Assembly (NCBI GenBank): GCA_030756895.1
Contig: JAVBIX010000009.1
Coordinates: forward strand, 42,839-106,838
Direction: 5' to 3'
Source: Synechococcus sp. SP2 MAG
Lineage (GTDB): Bacteria > Cyanobacteriota > Cyanobacteriia > PCC-6307 > Cyanobiaceae
DNA: 64,000 nt
In this document: positions 54,787 to 63,424 of the stretch, piece after piece
How positions within the stretch are numbered: position 1 is the first letter of the stretch
How the letters are laid out: every line of letters begins with the position of its first letter
The notes under the pieces: generated by a model
Seen by the model: the letters and a program-made list of their open reading frames with translations, nothing else
Database searches by the model: none
What the model was told of the DNA's origin: nothing
Translations under genes and position numbers: made by a program

Positions 54787-55629
54787 CTAAATCTCGGTCA
54801 TGTCTGTGTCAAAGCGATATTCCTTTTCCGCAACATGCACATAGAAGTCAGGATCGTCATGGCCTTGTTGGTAGTCCCCGAAGGTATTGATCCGTTGAAA
54901 TCCAACCTCACGCATTAGGCGCCTTACATAGCCGTGGCGCAACGGAAACATATTCAGGTGGTAAGTACTTCCGTCGCTGAAGGCGTAGCGGAAGCGAGCC
55001 AGTCCGTCGTCGACGTGCTCCGGTCCAACTTCAACATCCTTCCCGCAGTAAACGTTGCTTTTGCCGCTTTTGGAGTTGCCCTCCAGCAAGCGGTCGTAAT
55101 TTCTGTGATCAAGGATCAAAACTCCGTTGTGCTTGAGCACGGCGTAGTACTCCGCCAAGGCTTTGCGTCGATCTTGCTCGCGGAATAGATGCGTGAAGGA
55201 ATTGCCTAAGCAAATCACGGCATCAAACTCGCCATGAACGTCACGATTGAGAAAGCGCCAATCGGCATGAACGGTGCGCATTAATAAGTCGCGCTCGCGT
55301 GCATTTTTAAAAGCGCGCGCCAACATGTTTGGACTTCCATCCACACTGACAACATCAAATCCTTCTCGCAATAAGCGAACGGAGTGGAAGCCTGTGCCAG
55401 TTGCAACATCAAGAACGGATTTAGCTCCATGCTGATGCAATAGTTTGATGAAAAAATCTCCTTCTGCTTTTTCTCTTGCCTCCCAGTCAATCAATCGATC
55501 CCAGCGATCAACAAATTGTTCAATGTATTCCTGTTCGTAATGATCAGTTTCGCGAACCCGTTCAGGTGAGTCTCCGAACTTTTGAGCATCACCCTGCTCG
55601 ATTGCAGAGGGATTCGTGAACGATGACAT
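54787..55629 (-). CDS. Glycine/sarcosine N-methyltransferase (GSMT)
   Basis: First enzyme of betaine synthesis from glycine (glycine to sarcosine to dimethylglycine). The 280-residue protein has ETDHYEQEYIEQFVDRWDRLIDWEAR, the SAM fold SVLDVATGTGFHSVRLLREGFDVVSVDGSP, and ICLGNSFTHLF followed by ILDHRNYDRLL, as in GSMT of halotolerant cyanobacteria. It is encoded just upstream of SDMT and divergent from proV across a 276-base AT-rich gap with palindromes. Salt induction is expected but cannot be read from sequence. Confidence 0.9.
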   Translation of the reverse strand: MSSFTNPSAIEQGDAQKFGDSPERVRETDHYEQEYIEQFVDRWDRLIDWEAREKAEGDFFIKLLHQHGAKSVLDVATGTGFHSVRLLREGFDVVSVDGSPNMLARAFKNARERDLLMRTVHADWRFLNRDVHGEFDAVICLGNSFTHLFREQDRRKALAEYYAVLKHNGVLILDHRNYDRLLEGNSKSGKSNVYCGKDVEVGPEHVDDGLARFRYAFSDGSTYHLNMFPLRHGYVRRLMREVGFQRINTFGDYQQGHDDPDFYVHVAEKEYRFDTDMTEI

Positions 55630-55653
55630 AGATGACTTCTTTTGTGGGAACTA

Positions 55654-55668
55654 AGATCTTGAAGATCT
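55654..55668. repeat. AGATCT-TGA-AGATCT inverted/direct repeat
   Basis: Two copies of the self-complementary hexamer AGATCT separated by TGA, 25 bases upstream of the GSMT start on its leader side. This could be a dimeric protein site or a small hairpin in the GSMT leader. Confidence 0.4.
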
Positions 55669-55675
55669 CGTATCG

Positions 55676-55693
55676 ATGCATTGACCAATGCAT
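55676..55693. repeat. Perfect palindrome ATGCATTG-AC-CAATGCAT
   Basis: Eight-base arms with a two-base centre, 47 bases upstream of the GSMT start. Symmetry and position fit an operator for the betaine genes; no regulator is known for it from this window. Confidence 0.4.
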
Positions 55694-55905
55694 GCTCACA
55701 CCAAAAGCTTCCGAATTCTGGTGGCTGTTGTGAACGATATTTATTCAATCTAACGCTCGGTTTAGAAATTGTCAGCAAATTCGATTGGATTTGATTGCCG
55801 GCTTGCAGTAATTAAATGGGATTTCTGCTCTTTTTGTGAAGGAAAGCATTGTGATGCTCTTGTGCTGGCTACGTTGAAATTGATAATTGCAGGAGCAAAT
55901 CCGAG

Positions 55906-57045
55906 ATGAATTCGGAGATCTGCATTGATTCTCTCTGGAAGATATATGGAGGGTCGGCAGATTCAGCGATTAAGCAACTTCAGTCTGGTCTAGATCCACT
56001 TGATTTGTATCAGCGAACTGGCCTCCGTGCAGCTGTTCGCGATGTTTCGCTTGAGATCCAAACGGGCGAAATCTTTGTTGTGATGGGCCTCTCGGGGTCT
56101 GGAAAATCCACCCTGCTGCGTCTTCTTAATGGCTTGGTCAGGCCTTGCTCGGGTGAGGTGAGTATTCAGGGGCGGCGGCTGTCTTCACTGGGTCCAGTGG
56201 AGCTCAACAAGCTTCGTCGTGAGCAGATGGGCATGGTGTTTCAATCCTTTGCTCTCTTCCCTCATCGAACCGTGATCGACAACGCGGCGTTCGGCCTTGA
56301 GGTGGCCGGTGTGCCCAGGCCACAGCGCCGAGGCTTGGCTTTAAAGGCTCTTGAGCGTGTAGGCCTTGGTGATGAATGTCGAAAGTATCCTCATCAGCTT
56401 TCTGGGGGGATGCAGCAGCGGGTTGGTCTTGCGCGAGCGCTGGCTCTTGATCCACCGATCTTGCTGATGGACGAGGCCTTTTCAGCGCTGGATCCGTTGA
56501 TTCGCAGCGATATGCAGGAGTTGTTGTTGGAATTGCAAGCTGAGCGGCAACGCACCATCGTTTTTATCTCCCACGACCTTGATGAGGCGATTCGGCTTGG
56601 CGATCGGATTGCCCTCATGCAGGACGGCCAAGTGCTGCAGTGCGGAACGGCTCAGTCCCTCCTCAGCGACCCGGCAAGTCGTGCTGTGCGTCACTTTTTC
56701 CGCGATATCGATTCCGCAGCGGTGTTGGATGTTGCTGCGATTGCTGCAATGCCGAACTTTCTGTTAGTGGATGCTGCTGGTCCATCGGCTGCCTTGGATG
56801 CCGTCGTTGGTGACCCTGTGTACGTGCTCGATGAGAGCAAGCGGTTGCGTGGAGTGCGCACGTGCTCTAACGGCTGGATTGAGGCTGATCAGCTAGAAAC
56901 GCTGCGCGCTGGAACGCGGCTGCGTGATGCGATGCCGCTTGTTGCTTCGCTTGCCTATCCACCGCCTGTCGTCGATAGCGCAGGCTGCTTTCTTGGTGTG
57001 ATCACGCCCCGTCTGCTGTTGCGTTCCCTGGAGGTCAACGTTTGA
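55906..57045 (+). CDS. proV: Glycine betaine/proline ABC transporter, ATP-binding subunit
   Basis: Energises betaine/proline uptake (ProU/OpuA type). The 379-residue protein has the family N-terminus LWKIYGG with RTGLRAAVRDVSL, Walker A MGLSGSGKSTLLRLLNGL near residue 62, the signature LSGGMQQRVGLARALA, Walker B ILLMDEAFSALDP and H-loop FISHDLDEAIRLGD. A C-terminal CBS-like tail (about residues 280-379) resembles the ionic-strength sensing region of the family. Its TGA overlaps the proW start. Confidence 0.93.
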   Translation: MNSEICIDSLWKIYGGSADSAIKQLQSGLDPLDLYQRTGLRAAVRDVSLEIQTGEIFVVMGLSGSGKSTLLRLLNGLVRPCSGEVSIQGRRLSSLGPVELNKLRREQMGMVFQSFALFPHRTVIDNAAFGLEVAGVPRPQRRGLALKALERVGLGDECRKYPHQLSGGMQQRVGLARALALDPPILLMDEAFSALDPLIRSDMQELLLELQAERQRTIVFISHDLDEAIRLGDRIALMQDGQVLQCGTAQSLLSDPASRAVRHFFRDIDSAAVLDVAAIAAMPNFLLVDAAGPSAALDAVVGDPVYVLDESKRLRGVRTCSNGWIEADQLETLRAGTRLRDAMPLVASLAYPPPVVDSAGCFLGVITPRLLLRSLEVNV

Positions 57046-57968
57046 TGGTGCAAGCCCTGCCTTTTGGCTCCGCATATGGTTTCGCTGCAGTGCATCAAGC
57101 CGGAGCCTTAGGCCTCGCTGTTGATGCTGCAGTGGTGTGGTTGCTCACCTACGCGCAGAGCCTCTTTGACGTTGTCAATGCAGGAGTCATGGCTCTTGTT
57201 GTCTTCACAGAGACCTTGCTAGCAGCGCCCTCTCCTTGGAGTTTTGCGCTGATCGTGGCTGGTCTTGGCCTCTGGAGAGTGAGCGGTGGATTCGCCTTGT
57301 TTGCACTGCTTGGCTTGAACTTGGTGCTGGCGATGGGGCTTTGGGATCCGATGATTTCGACCCTCGCACTGGTGTTGACGGCATCGTGTCTGGCCTTGCT
57401 GATTGGTCTCCCTCTGGGAGTGCTCTCAGCGCGTCTTCAACCGGTGTGGCGATTGTTGCGACCTTGCCTTGACCTCATGCAGACCATGCCGGCTTTTGTG
57501 TATTTGATCCCGGCAGTGATGTTGTTCAGTACAGGTGCTGTTCCAGCAATCATCGCCACCTTGGTGTTTGCGATGCCGCCGGTGGTTCGTCTCACCCAGC
57601 TCGGGATTCGTCAGGTTCCTGTTGATCTCATTGAGGCGGGTCGTGCCTTTGGGTGCAGTGAGTTGCAATTGCTATGGAAGGTGCAGATGCCGAGTGCTTT
57701 GCCCACGGTGATGAGTGGCGTTAATCAAACGATCATGCTGGCGTTATCGATGGTGGTGATTGCCTCGATGATTGGTGGAGGCGGCCTGGGTGATGTCGTG
57801 CTGCGCGGCATTCAACAGCTGGATGTGGGCCTTGGTTTTGAGGGCGGGATTGCGGTTGTGATTCTCGCTGTCATCCTCGATCGACTCAGTCAGAGCTTGA
57901 GGCTTGAAGGTGAGAGGACGGTGGAAGCGCGCTCCCGTCGTTGGCGTTCGCTGTGGAGGACACCATGA
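57045..57968 (+). CDS. proW: Glycine betaine/proline ABC transporter, permease subunit
   Basis: Membrane permease of the ProVWX system (307 aa, seven to eight helices). A typical N-terminal amphipathic segment is followed by the BPD permease fold with the EAA-like loop IEAGRAFGCSELQLLWKVQMPSALPTVMSG near residue 195. ATG 57045 overlaps the proV stop by one base (TGATG); the track begins one codon earlier at TTG. Its stop overlaps the proX start (ATGA). Confidence 0.93.
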   Translation: MVQALPFGSAYGFAAVHQAGALGLAVDAAVVWLLTYAQSLFDVVNAGVMALVVFTETLLAAPSPWSFALIVAGLGLWRVSGGFALFALLGLNLVLAMGLWDPMISTLALVLTASCLALLIGLPLGVLSARLQPVWRLLRPCLDLMQTMPAFVYLIPAVMLFSTGAVPAIIATLVFAMPPVVRLTQLGIRQVPVDLIEAGRAFGCSELQLLWKVQMPSALPTVMSGVNQTIMLALSMVVIASMIGGGGLGDVVLRGIQQLDVGLGFEGGIAVVILAVILDRLSQSLRLEGERTVEARSRRWRSLWRTP

Positions 57969-58942
57969 CAGCCCCTCTCTGGCGTCGACGCGCCGTTTTG
58001 CTGTCAGGGCTTGGTTTGGCTGCGGCCTCCCTGTCCAGCCAAGTGCGCTTGAGCCGGCAGCGTCAGGCTGACTCGACCGCATCCACGCCCTCTACTCAAA
58101 AAGGCGTGGCATCACAATTGAGCCCTGAGAAGTCTCAATCAAGTGCTACGGGGCCGTTGCGCTTGGGATGGTCTCCATGGGCTGATGCTGAAGTGATGAG
58201 CTTGATCGCTCAGCGGGTGATTCAGCAGGCTTACAACCTCCCAGTGGAGCGGGTGATGGCAGATATCGGCATTCAGTACGCCTCTGTGGCAAGAGGCGAT
58301 CTCGACCTCATGCTGATGGCTTGGTTGCCGTTAACGCACAAGGATTACTGGACGCGCGTGCGTGACAGGGTGCTCGATTTCGGTTCGATGTATTCCGGTC
58401 GTCTTGGCTGGGTTGTGCCCGATTACGTGGATGCCTCTGAGCTTCGATCTATCGCTGATTTGCGCAAGCCTGAATTGGCGGCGCGATTTGACAACACGGT
58501 TCAAGGCATTGACCCAGGTTCAGGGCTTAATCAGGCCTCTGAACAGGCGTTAGTGGACTACAACCTGGGTGACATGCGCCTGGTTGCCTCCAGTAGCGCA
58601 GCCATGACGGCTGTTCTCGATAAAGCGATTCGAGAGCAACGTTGGGTGGTGGTCACAAGTTGGACTCCGCACTGGATGTTTGCGCGCTACAAGCTCCGCT
58701 TCTTGGAAGATCCCCAGCTCGTCTTTGGTGGAGTGGAGTGGATTCATGCTCTAGGCCGAAAGGGTTTGGATCGCGACCATCCAGATCTGGCCGGATTCCT
58801 CTCGCGTTTTCAGATCCCTGATCGTGAACTGTCTGATTTGCTTCTCATGGCTAATGAGCGATCTGCCGAGGCGGCGGTCGAGGACTACCTCGATCGTCAT
58901 CCGGCCCGAATTCGCTATTGGACAACGGGAATGATCAGCTGA
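57965..58942 (+). CDS. proX: Glycine betaine-binding protein
   Basis: Periplasmic solute-binding protein of ProVWX (325 aa). The N-terminus WRRRAVLLSGLGLAAASLS has an RRR before a hydrophobic core, compatible with a Tat-type or uncleaved signal. The mature OpuAC-like domain starts near residue 58 with LRLGWSPWADAEVMSLIAQ and has LMAWLPLTHKDYW and VVTSWTPHWMFARY, with tryptophans that usually cage quaternary amines. ATG 57965 overlaps the proW stop. A poly-Ser/Thr/Gln linker joins signal and domain. Confidence 0.9.
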   Translation: MTAPLWRRRAVLLSGLGLAAASLSSQVRLSRQRQADSTASTPSTQKGVASQLSPEKSQSSATGPLRLGWSPWADAEVMSLIAQRVIQQAYNLPVERVMADIGIQYASVARGDLDLMLMAWLPLTHKDYWTRVRDRVLDFGSMYSGRLGWVVPDYVDASELRSIADLRKPELAARFDNTVQGIDPGSGLNQASEQALVDYNLGDMRLVASSSAAMTAVLDKAIREQRWVVVTSWTPHWMFARYKLRFLEDPQLVFGGVEWIHALGRKGLDRDHPDLAGFLSRFQIPDRELSDLLLMANERSAEAAVEDYLDRHPARIRYWTTGMIS

Positions 58943-58958
58943 AAAGCACAAGCTGGAG

Positions 58959-60239
58959 TCATGCCGCTGCCGCAGGACGTCTCGGTGGACAGGCCATCAG
59001 GGGGCGATGGTGACGTCGTCGTTGTGTTCTGTTGGGTGCTGCACTGATGTTGCGTTGCTGGCCAGCTTCGGCAAGGTCTGCTTGTAAGCGTTCTCTGCAA
59101 CACAGCAACCTTGACCAGCTCGGGAGCTGATGGGCTACAGGTGCTGCCATCAAGTCCTCCACTTTGGGTCGCAACAAGGTTGCGAAGCTCTGGACAGCAA
59201 GCTCCTCGCTGTGTCGGTTGTAAGGCAGACGATTAATCGTTGAATCCAAGCCAAACTGCTGAACACGGTCTTCGCCCACTCGTCGGAACAGCACTTCAAG
59301 CGTTGGGATCTGGTCTGGAGACAACATCCGACCTTCATGCTCCATGAGTCCACGAAGCACGGTGGCAAAAATTTCACCGGCCATGCGTTGCAAGCCCTCT
59401 GAGGGAGCATTGCCAAGTGTTTTGTGCTTGTGATCAAACAAGCCGAGATCCACTTGGGCGATGCGACGAGGGGCCACATGGCGATACACCTCTGAAAGCA
59501 AGCCGATCTCGAGTCCCCAGTCGGAGGGAATGCGCAAATTCATGGCCAGATCTCTTGTGAACGCGAACTCGCCGGCTAATGGGTAGCGAAAGGATTGGAG
59601 ATAGCGCAGATAAGGCATCGGGCCGAAGATCTGCTCCAGGCTGGTGAGGAGTGGGCCTACAAAAAGACGCGTGGCTCTTCCATGGAGAGTCTGGGTCTCT
59701 AGAGAAAGGCGGCTGTAGAACGCTTTTACATAGGCCACACCGAGCGAGGGATCCAGCAACGGTCGCAGCATTCTTTGGGGGTAGGCCGGTGAAAAGGTGC
59801 GGATGTCGGCATCGAAGAGTCCAACGATCTCAGCGTTTCTGCAAGCCACACCAAGCCCTTGCCAAACAGCCCAGCCTTTCCCAGGTGGTCCGGTCACATT
59901 GAGGCCAAGGGTCTGAAGTGACTGCAGTGATTCGGCAACGGCAGGACCATTGGTCCAGTGCACGCGCACCGGAAATGGCATGTCAGAGAAGAAAGCTTCC
60001 GCTGCGGCGACGTCGTCGCTGTTCTCCGCTGATAAAGCGATTACGAGTTCTTCTAGGCCGCTTAGCTCTGCCAGAACTTCACGGATCAGTCCGAGCGCAG
60101 GTCGGCTGAATTCCTCCATGAGACATGGGATCAGCAAGGACGTTGGCCGTTGCTTTAGCTGACGCCGAAAGTCTGGGAGATCCAGCTTGCCGAGTCCGTA
60201 ATCATGAATCGTGGCGATTAATCCCTGCTGAAAATCCAT
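58959..60239 (-). CDS. gpgS: Glucosyl-3-phosphoglycerate synthase (GpgS)
   Basis: Family GT81 glucosyltransferase that joins glucose from an NDP sugar to 3-phosphoglycerate, the first step of glucosylglycerate synthesis. The 426-residue protein has TSLLIPCLMEEFSRPALGLI, GKGWAVWQGLGVACRNAEIVGLFDADIRTFSP with the nucleotide/metal DAD, and AGEFAFTRDLAMNLRIPSDWGLEIGLL with the catalytic region. The extended Arg/Pro/Ala-rich C-terminus is less conserved. The start is ATG 60239 (MDFQQGLIATIHDYG); the track start extends across the divergent gene. Confidence 0.9.
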   Translation of the reverse strand: MDFQQGLIATIHDYGLGKLDLPDFRRQLKQRPTSLLIPCLMEEFSRPALGLIREVLAELSGLEELVIALSAENSDDVAAAEAFFSDMPFPVRVHWTNGPAVAESLQSLQTLGLNVTGPPGKGWAVWQGLGVACRNAEIVGLFDADIRTFSPAYPQRMLRPLLDPSLGVAYVKAFYSRLSLETQTLHGRATRLFVGPLLTSLEQIFGPMPYLRYLQSFRYPLAGEFAFTRDLAMNLRIPSDWGLEIGLLSEVYRHVAPRRIAQVDLGLFDHKHKTLGNAPSEGLQRMAGEIFATVLRGLMEHEGRMLSPDQIPTLEVLFRRVGEDRVQQFGLDSTINRLPYNRHSEELAVQSFATLLRPKVEDLMAAPVAHQLPSWSRLLCCRERLQADLAEAGQQRNISAAPNRTQRRRHHRPLMACPPRRPAAAA

Positions 60240-60321
60240 GCGGTGATCAATGCGACAACAATTTGCGGAGCTCTGTTCCATACCTGTTGCACTTGGCAAA
60301 GGAACGGTGTTGAAGCAGTTA

Positions 60322-62070
60322 ATGGCGCATGAGGGGTTGCCATCGCTTCTAACGGAGCTCTACGAACACCATTGTTCGGAGGATCTCAATCGCTTGTCGT
60401 CGCAATTGCTGCATTCCGAGCGGTCCGCGTTAATTAGCGCCGTTTCAGAGCCGCTCGATCATGGGGTTGCAGAGGCAACGGCAACAGGTGCGCGTTGGGA
60501 TGCCTCGAGTTGTGTGTTGATTGCCTACGCCGATACGGTGAGTGCCCATGATCAGCCTGGGCTCCGTTGTTTGCAGGCCCTTCTGCACGAGCATTTCAAC
60601 GGGCTCTCATCGGTGGTGCATGTGCTGCCGTTCTTGCGTGCAACCAGTGACGGAGGTTTTGCTGTTGCCAGTCATGAGCAGATTGACCAGCGCTTCGGCG
60701 ATTGGAATGACTTGGCTGCGTTGGCAGAAGGTCGCCAGTTGATGGCTGATTTGGTTCTCAATCACATTTCAGCGTCTCACCCCTGGGTTCGGGCTTTTCT
60801 GAAAGGAGAACAACCTGGCGCGCAATGTGTGTTGGCAGCTGCTCCCAACCCTTGTTGGGACAACGTTGTGCGTCCACGTAGTTCGGCTCTTTTCACCACT
60901 CTGGCGACAGATCGAGGCCCAGAAACGGTTTGGACCACGTTTGGGCCCGATCAAGTGGATGTGAACTGGCGAGAGCCTGAAGTGTTGCTTGGATTCACAC
61001 GCCTCCTCGATCTTTTTTGCAGGTATGGCGTCCAATGGTTGCGCCTTGATGCCGTGGGGTTTGTTTGGAAAGAGCCTTTTAGTGACTGCATCCATCAGCC
61101 TCAGGCCCACCGGTTGGTTGAAGTGTTGCGCCTTCTCTTGGAATCGCGATGTCCTCAGGGAGTGGTGGTAACGGAAACGAATGTTCCCGAGCAGGAAAAT
61201 CTCTCTTATTTGACCACTGGCGCTGAAGCTCACCTCGCTTACAACTTCCCCTTGCCTCCGCTTGTTCTCGAGGCCTGTCTCAGCCGTCGTGCTGATCTGT
61301 TGAACGACTGGCTGACGCGTTGGCCTCAGCTCCCTCAGCAGACAGGGCTGCTCAATTTCACGGCCTGTCACGACGGGATTGGGTTGCGGCCACTCGAGGG
61401 CTTGATGGAATCCGATCGATTGCTCCAGTTGCTGAAGCAATGCGAGCAGCGGGGTGGTTTGGTGAGTCACCGGCGCTTGGCCGATGGACAGGAGGTTCCC
61501 TATGAGATCAATATCAGCTGGTGGAGTGCCATGGCGGCTCCTGGGCGGGATCCATCACACCATCAACGAGCGCGTTTTTTGTTAACGCAGTTGCTGCTGC
61601 TTGCTTTGCCCGGTGTGCCTGCGTTCTACCTGCCGGCATTACTCGCAACCCCGAATGACAATGCTCGCTTTCGCATCAGCGGTCATCGTCGCGATCTCAA
61701 TCGTCCTCAGTTTCAACTCGACCGATTAGAGCGATTATTGGCTGATCCCGAAAGCGATACCAGTCAGGTGGTGGTGTCACTGCAACAAGCGATGGCTATC
61801 CGTCGTGGCCAGGCGGCGTTAGATCCCTTTTCGGCAATGAAGGTCCTCAGCGAAGGCCGCTCTGATCTCGTGATTCTGCAGAGGGGAGAAGAGGCAAACA
61901 CTCTGTTTGCGATTCACAATTTCAGTGATGTCCGCCTCAGTGTCCCGTTGAGCACCCTTGCTGATTCCAGAGAATCTGTTTGGCATGACGTGTTGACAGG
62001 GCATTCTCTCGTTGCGGGCCAAACGGCTCTCGATCTTGAGCCGTTTGCTGTGCATTGGTTGATTCGATGA
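60322..62070 (+). CDS. GH13_18-type sugar phosphorylase (likely glucosylglycerate phosphorylase)
   Basis: A 582-residue sucrose-phosphorylase-like enzyme. Catalytic residues are in place: nucleophile D243 in WLRLDAVGFVWK, acid/base E285 in VVTETNVPEQENLSY, and transition-state D351 in NFTACHDGIGLRPLEG. Such enzymes reversibly phosphorolyse an alpha-glucoside to glucose-1-P; members acting on sucrose, glucosylglycerol and glucosylglycerate are known. The place between gpgS and gpgP favours glucosylglycerate. Start choices are ATG 60250 (only 10 bases from divergent gpgS), GTG 60307 or ATG 60322; I favour 60322 as it leaves promoter space. The stop overlaps gpgP (ATGA). Confidence 0.82.
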   Translation: MAHEGLPSLLTELYEHHCSEDLNRLSSQLLHSERSALISAVSEPLDHGVAEATATGARWDASSCVLIAYADTVSAHDQPGLRCLQALLHEHFNGLSSVVHVLPFLRATSDGGFAVASHEQIDQRFGDWNDLAALAEGRQLMADLVLNHISASHPWVRAFLKGEQPGAQCVLAAAPNPCWDNVVRPRSSALFTTLATDRGPETVWTTFGPDQVDVNWREPEVLLGFTRLLDLFCRYGVQWLRLDAVGFVWKEPFSDCIHQPQAHRLVEVLRLLLESRCPQGVVVTETNVPEQENLSYLTTGAEAHLAYNFPLPPLVLEACLSRRADLLNDWLTRWPQLPQQTGLLNFTACHDGIGLRPLEGLMESDRLLQLLKQCEQRGGLVSHRRLADGQEVPYEINISWWSAMAAPGRDPSHHQRARFLLTQLLLLALPGVPAFYLPALLATPNDNARFRISGHRRDLNRPQFQLDRLERLLADPESDTSQVVVSLQQAMAIRRGQAALDPFSAMKVLSEGRSDLVILQRGEEANTLFAIHNFSDVRLSVPLSTLADSRESVWHDVLTGHSLVAGQTALDLEPFAVHWLIR

Positions 62071-62876
62071 ACAAAACAGATGTTCTGGCCTCAATCCCTT
62101 GGTGGGTCGTGACCGATCTCGATGGGACCTTGATGGACCATGCCTACAACTGGGAGCCGGCACGGGAGGCGATCCGTGGCTTGCAGCTGCAGGGAATTCC
62201 CGTGATTCCGTGTACGAGCAAAACGGCGGAGGAGGTGAAAAGTTTTAGGGCTGCAGCTGGGTTGAAGGATCCGTTCATCGTTGAAAACGGAGGGGCTGTT
62301 CATGGGGAAACCAGTGATGGTCAGTCATGGGAACTTGCGCTGGGATGCCCTGTTGCGGAACTTCGTCCGGTTTTGCAAGAGCTTGAGCAGTTGCTCAGTG
62401 AGCCGTTGCAACCTATTGATGCGCTTTCGGATCAAGAGGCGTTGGACTTTCTTGGTCTGCAGGGCGAAGCGCTGCAGTTGGCGTGCACGAGGCGTTGGAG
62501 TTTGCCCTTTGTGCCCCCCTCTGCGTCAGCGCGGCAACGGTTGCCAGACCTCGCCAACCGGCTTGGTTTCGCTGTTGTTCAGGGCAACCGTATGGGTCAT
62601 CTACTCGGCGCAGAGGTCAGCAAGGGTCGAGCGCTTGAGGTTTTAAAGCAGCGCAGTGGTAACTCCCCCGTGCGAGTGCTTGCATTGGGTGACTCTCCCA
62701 ATGACCAGGCCCTCCTTGAGGCTGGTGATCTCTCTGTTGTTGTGCCTGGTGCGAATGGTCCCCACCCGGTCTTTGCCAACGCCATTGCTCAAGGCCGCTA
62801 TCAGTTGGCGCCTGCTCCCCATGCGCAGGGCTGGGCAGAGACGGTCTTTCAGCACGTTCTCAATGAACGGTGCTGA
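62067..62876 (+). CDS. gpgP: Glucosyl/mannosyl-3-phosphoglycerate phosphatase (GpgP/MpgP family)
   Basis: HAD-superfamily phosphatase (269 aa) that removes phosphate from glucosyl-3-phosphoglycerate to give glucosylglycerate. The HAD motif I is VVTDLDGTLMDHAYNWEPA, motif II PCTSKTAEEV, and the late ALGDSPNDQALLEAGD gives motifs III/IV. VENGGAVHGE is the MPGP-family cap signature. ATG 62067 is nested in the phosphorylase stop. Together with gpgS it completes the two-step route to glucosylglycerate. Confidence 0.9.
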   Translation: MNKTDVLASIPWWVVTDLDGTLMDHAYNWEPAREAIRGLQLQGIPVIPCTSKTAEEVKSFRAAAGLKDPFIVENGGAVHGETSDGQSWELALGCPVAELRPVLQELEQLLSEPLQPIDALSDQEALDFLGLQGEALQLACTRRWSLPFVPPSASARQRLPDLANRLGFAVVQGNRMGHLLGAEVSKGRALEVLKQRSGNSPVRVLALGDSPNDQALLEAGDLSVVVPGANGPHPVFANAIAQGRYQLAPAPHAQGWAETVFQHVLNERC

Positions 62877-62965
62877 TGCCATGCACATCGATCGTTTCTA
62901 CAAAGGCCGAGTGAAACTCTGCTTGCAAGGGGAGCAGACTTGATCAGAGACAGGATCAAGCACGG

Positions 62966-63388
62966 ATGACAGCGATTCAATGCCGATACACCGGTGACTT
63001 GCACTGCACGGCTCAGCACGGACCCTCGGGCACCGTCCTCAACACCGATGCACCAACGGATCATGACGGCCTTGGCGAAAGCTTTTCGCCGACTGACCTG
63101 CTGGCGACAGCCCTTGGAACGTGCATCTTGACGATCATGGGGATCGCAGCACGGCGCCGCGGCTGGGACCTCGTTGACGCCAACGTCATCGTCGAAAAAA
63201 CAATGACGAGCGAGGGACCGCGACGCATTGAAAGCCTTCAAGCTCAGATCAGCCTCCCTGTTTCCCTTAGTCAGGAACAAAAGGCCTTGTTGAAGCGGGT
63301 CGCGAATGATTGCCCTGTTAAACGAAACCTCGACGCTTCAATCACGATTGATTTGATCTGGAGCGACGCAAGTTCTACGGCTCTTTAG
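62966..63388 (+). CDS. OsmC family peroxiredoxin-like protein
   Basis: A 140-residue protein of the OsmC/Ohr family, thiol-dependent reductases of organic hydroperoxides often induced by osmotic or oxidative stress. The two cysteines are in LATALGTCILTIMGIAAR and VANDCPVKRNL, as expected for the catalytic pair. It lies next to the osmolyte genes in the same direction as gpgP, 90 bases downstream. Confidence 0.88.
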   Translation: MTAIQCRYTGDLHCTAQHGPSGTVLNTDAPTDHDGLGESFSPTDLLATALGTCILTIMGIAARRRGWDLVDANVIVEKTMTSEGPRRIESLQAQISLPVSLSQEQKALLKRVANDCPVKRNLDASITIDLIWSDASSTAL

Positions 63389-63424
63389 TTGCTTGATCAA
63401 CGCCATCTAGGCGAGGAGATTTTG

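Larger units (their letters stand above)
55630..55905. promoter_or_regulatory. Divergent betaine synthesis/transport control region
   Basis: A 276-base AT-rich gap between GSMT (minus) and proV (plus). It contains two inverted repeats near GSMT (next entries), poly-T rich stretches and a GGAG ribosome-binding sequence about 12 bases before the proV ATG. It is the only large gap in the betaine island and must hold both promoters. Confidence 0.5.

Noticed and set aside
53923-55629. Generic ubiquinone/menaquinone-type methyltransferases
   Set aside because: The paired order, specific N-terminal motifs and the adjacent proVWX genes fit GSMT and SDMT of betaine synthesis better.
62881-62943. 20-codon ORF (MHIDRFYKGRVKLCLQGEQT) between gpgP and OsmC
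   Set aside because: Too short and without a visible ribosome-binding site or coupling; cannot be separated from chance.
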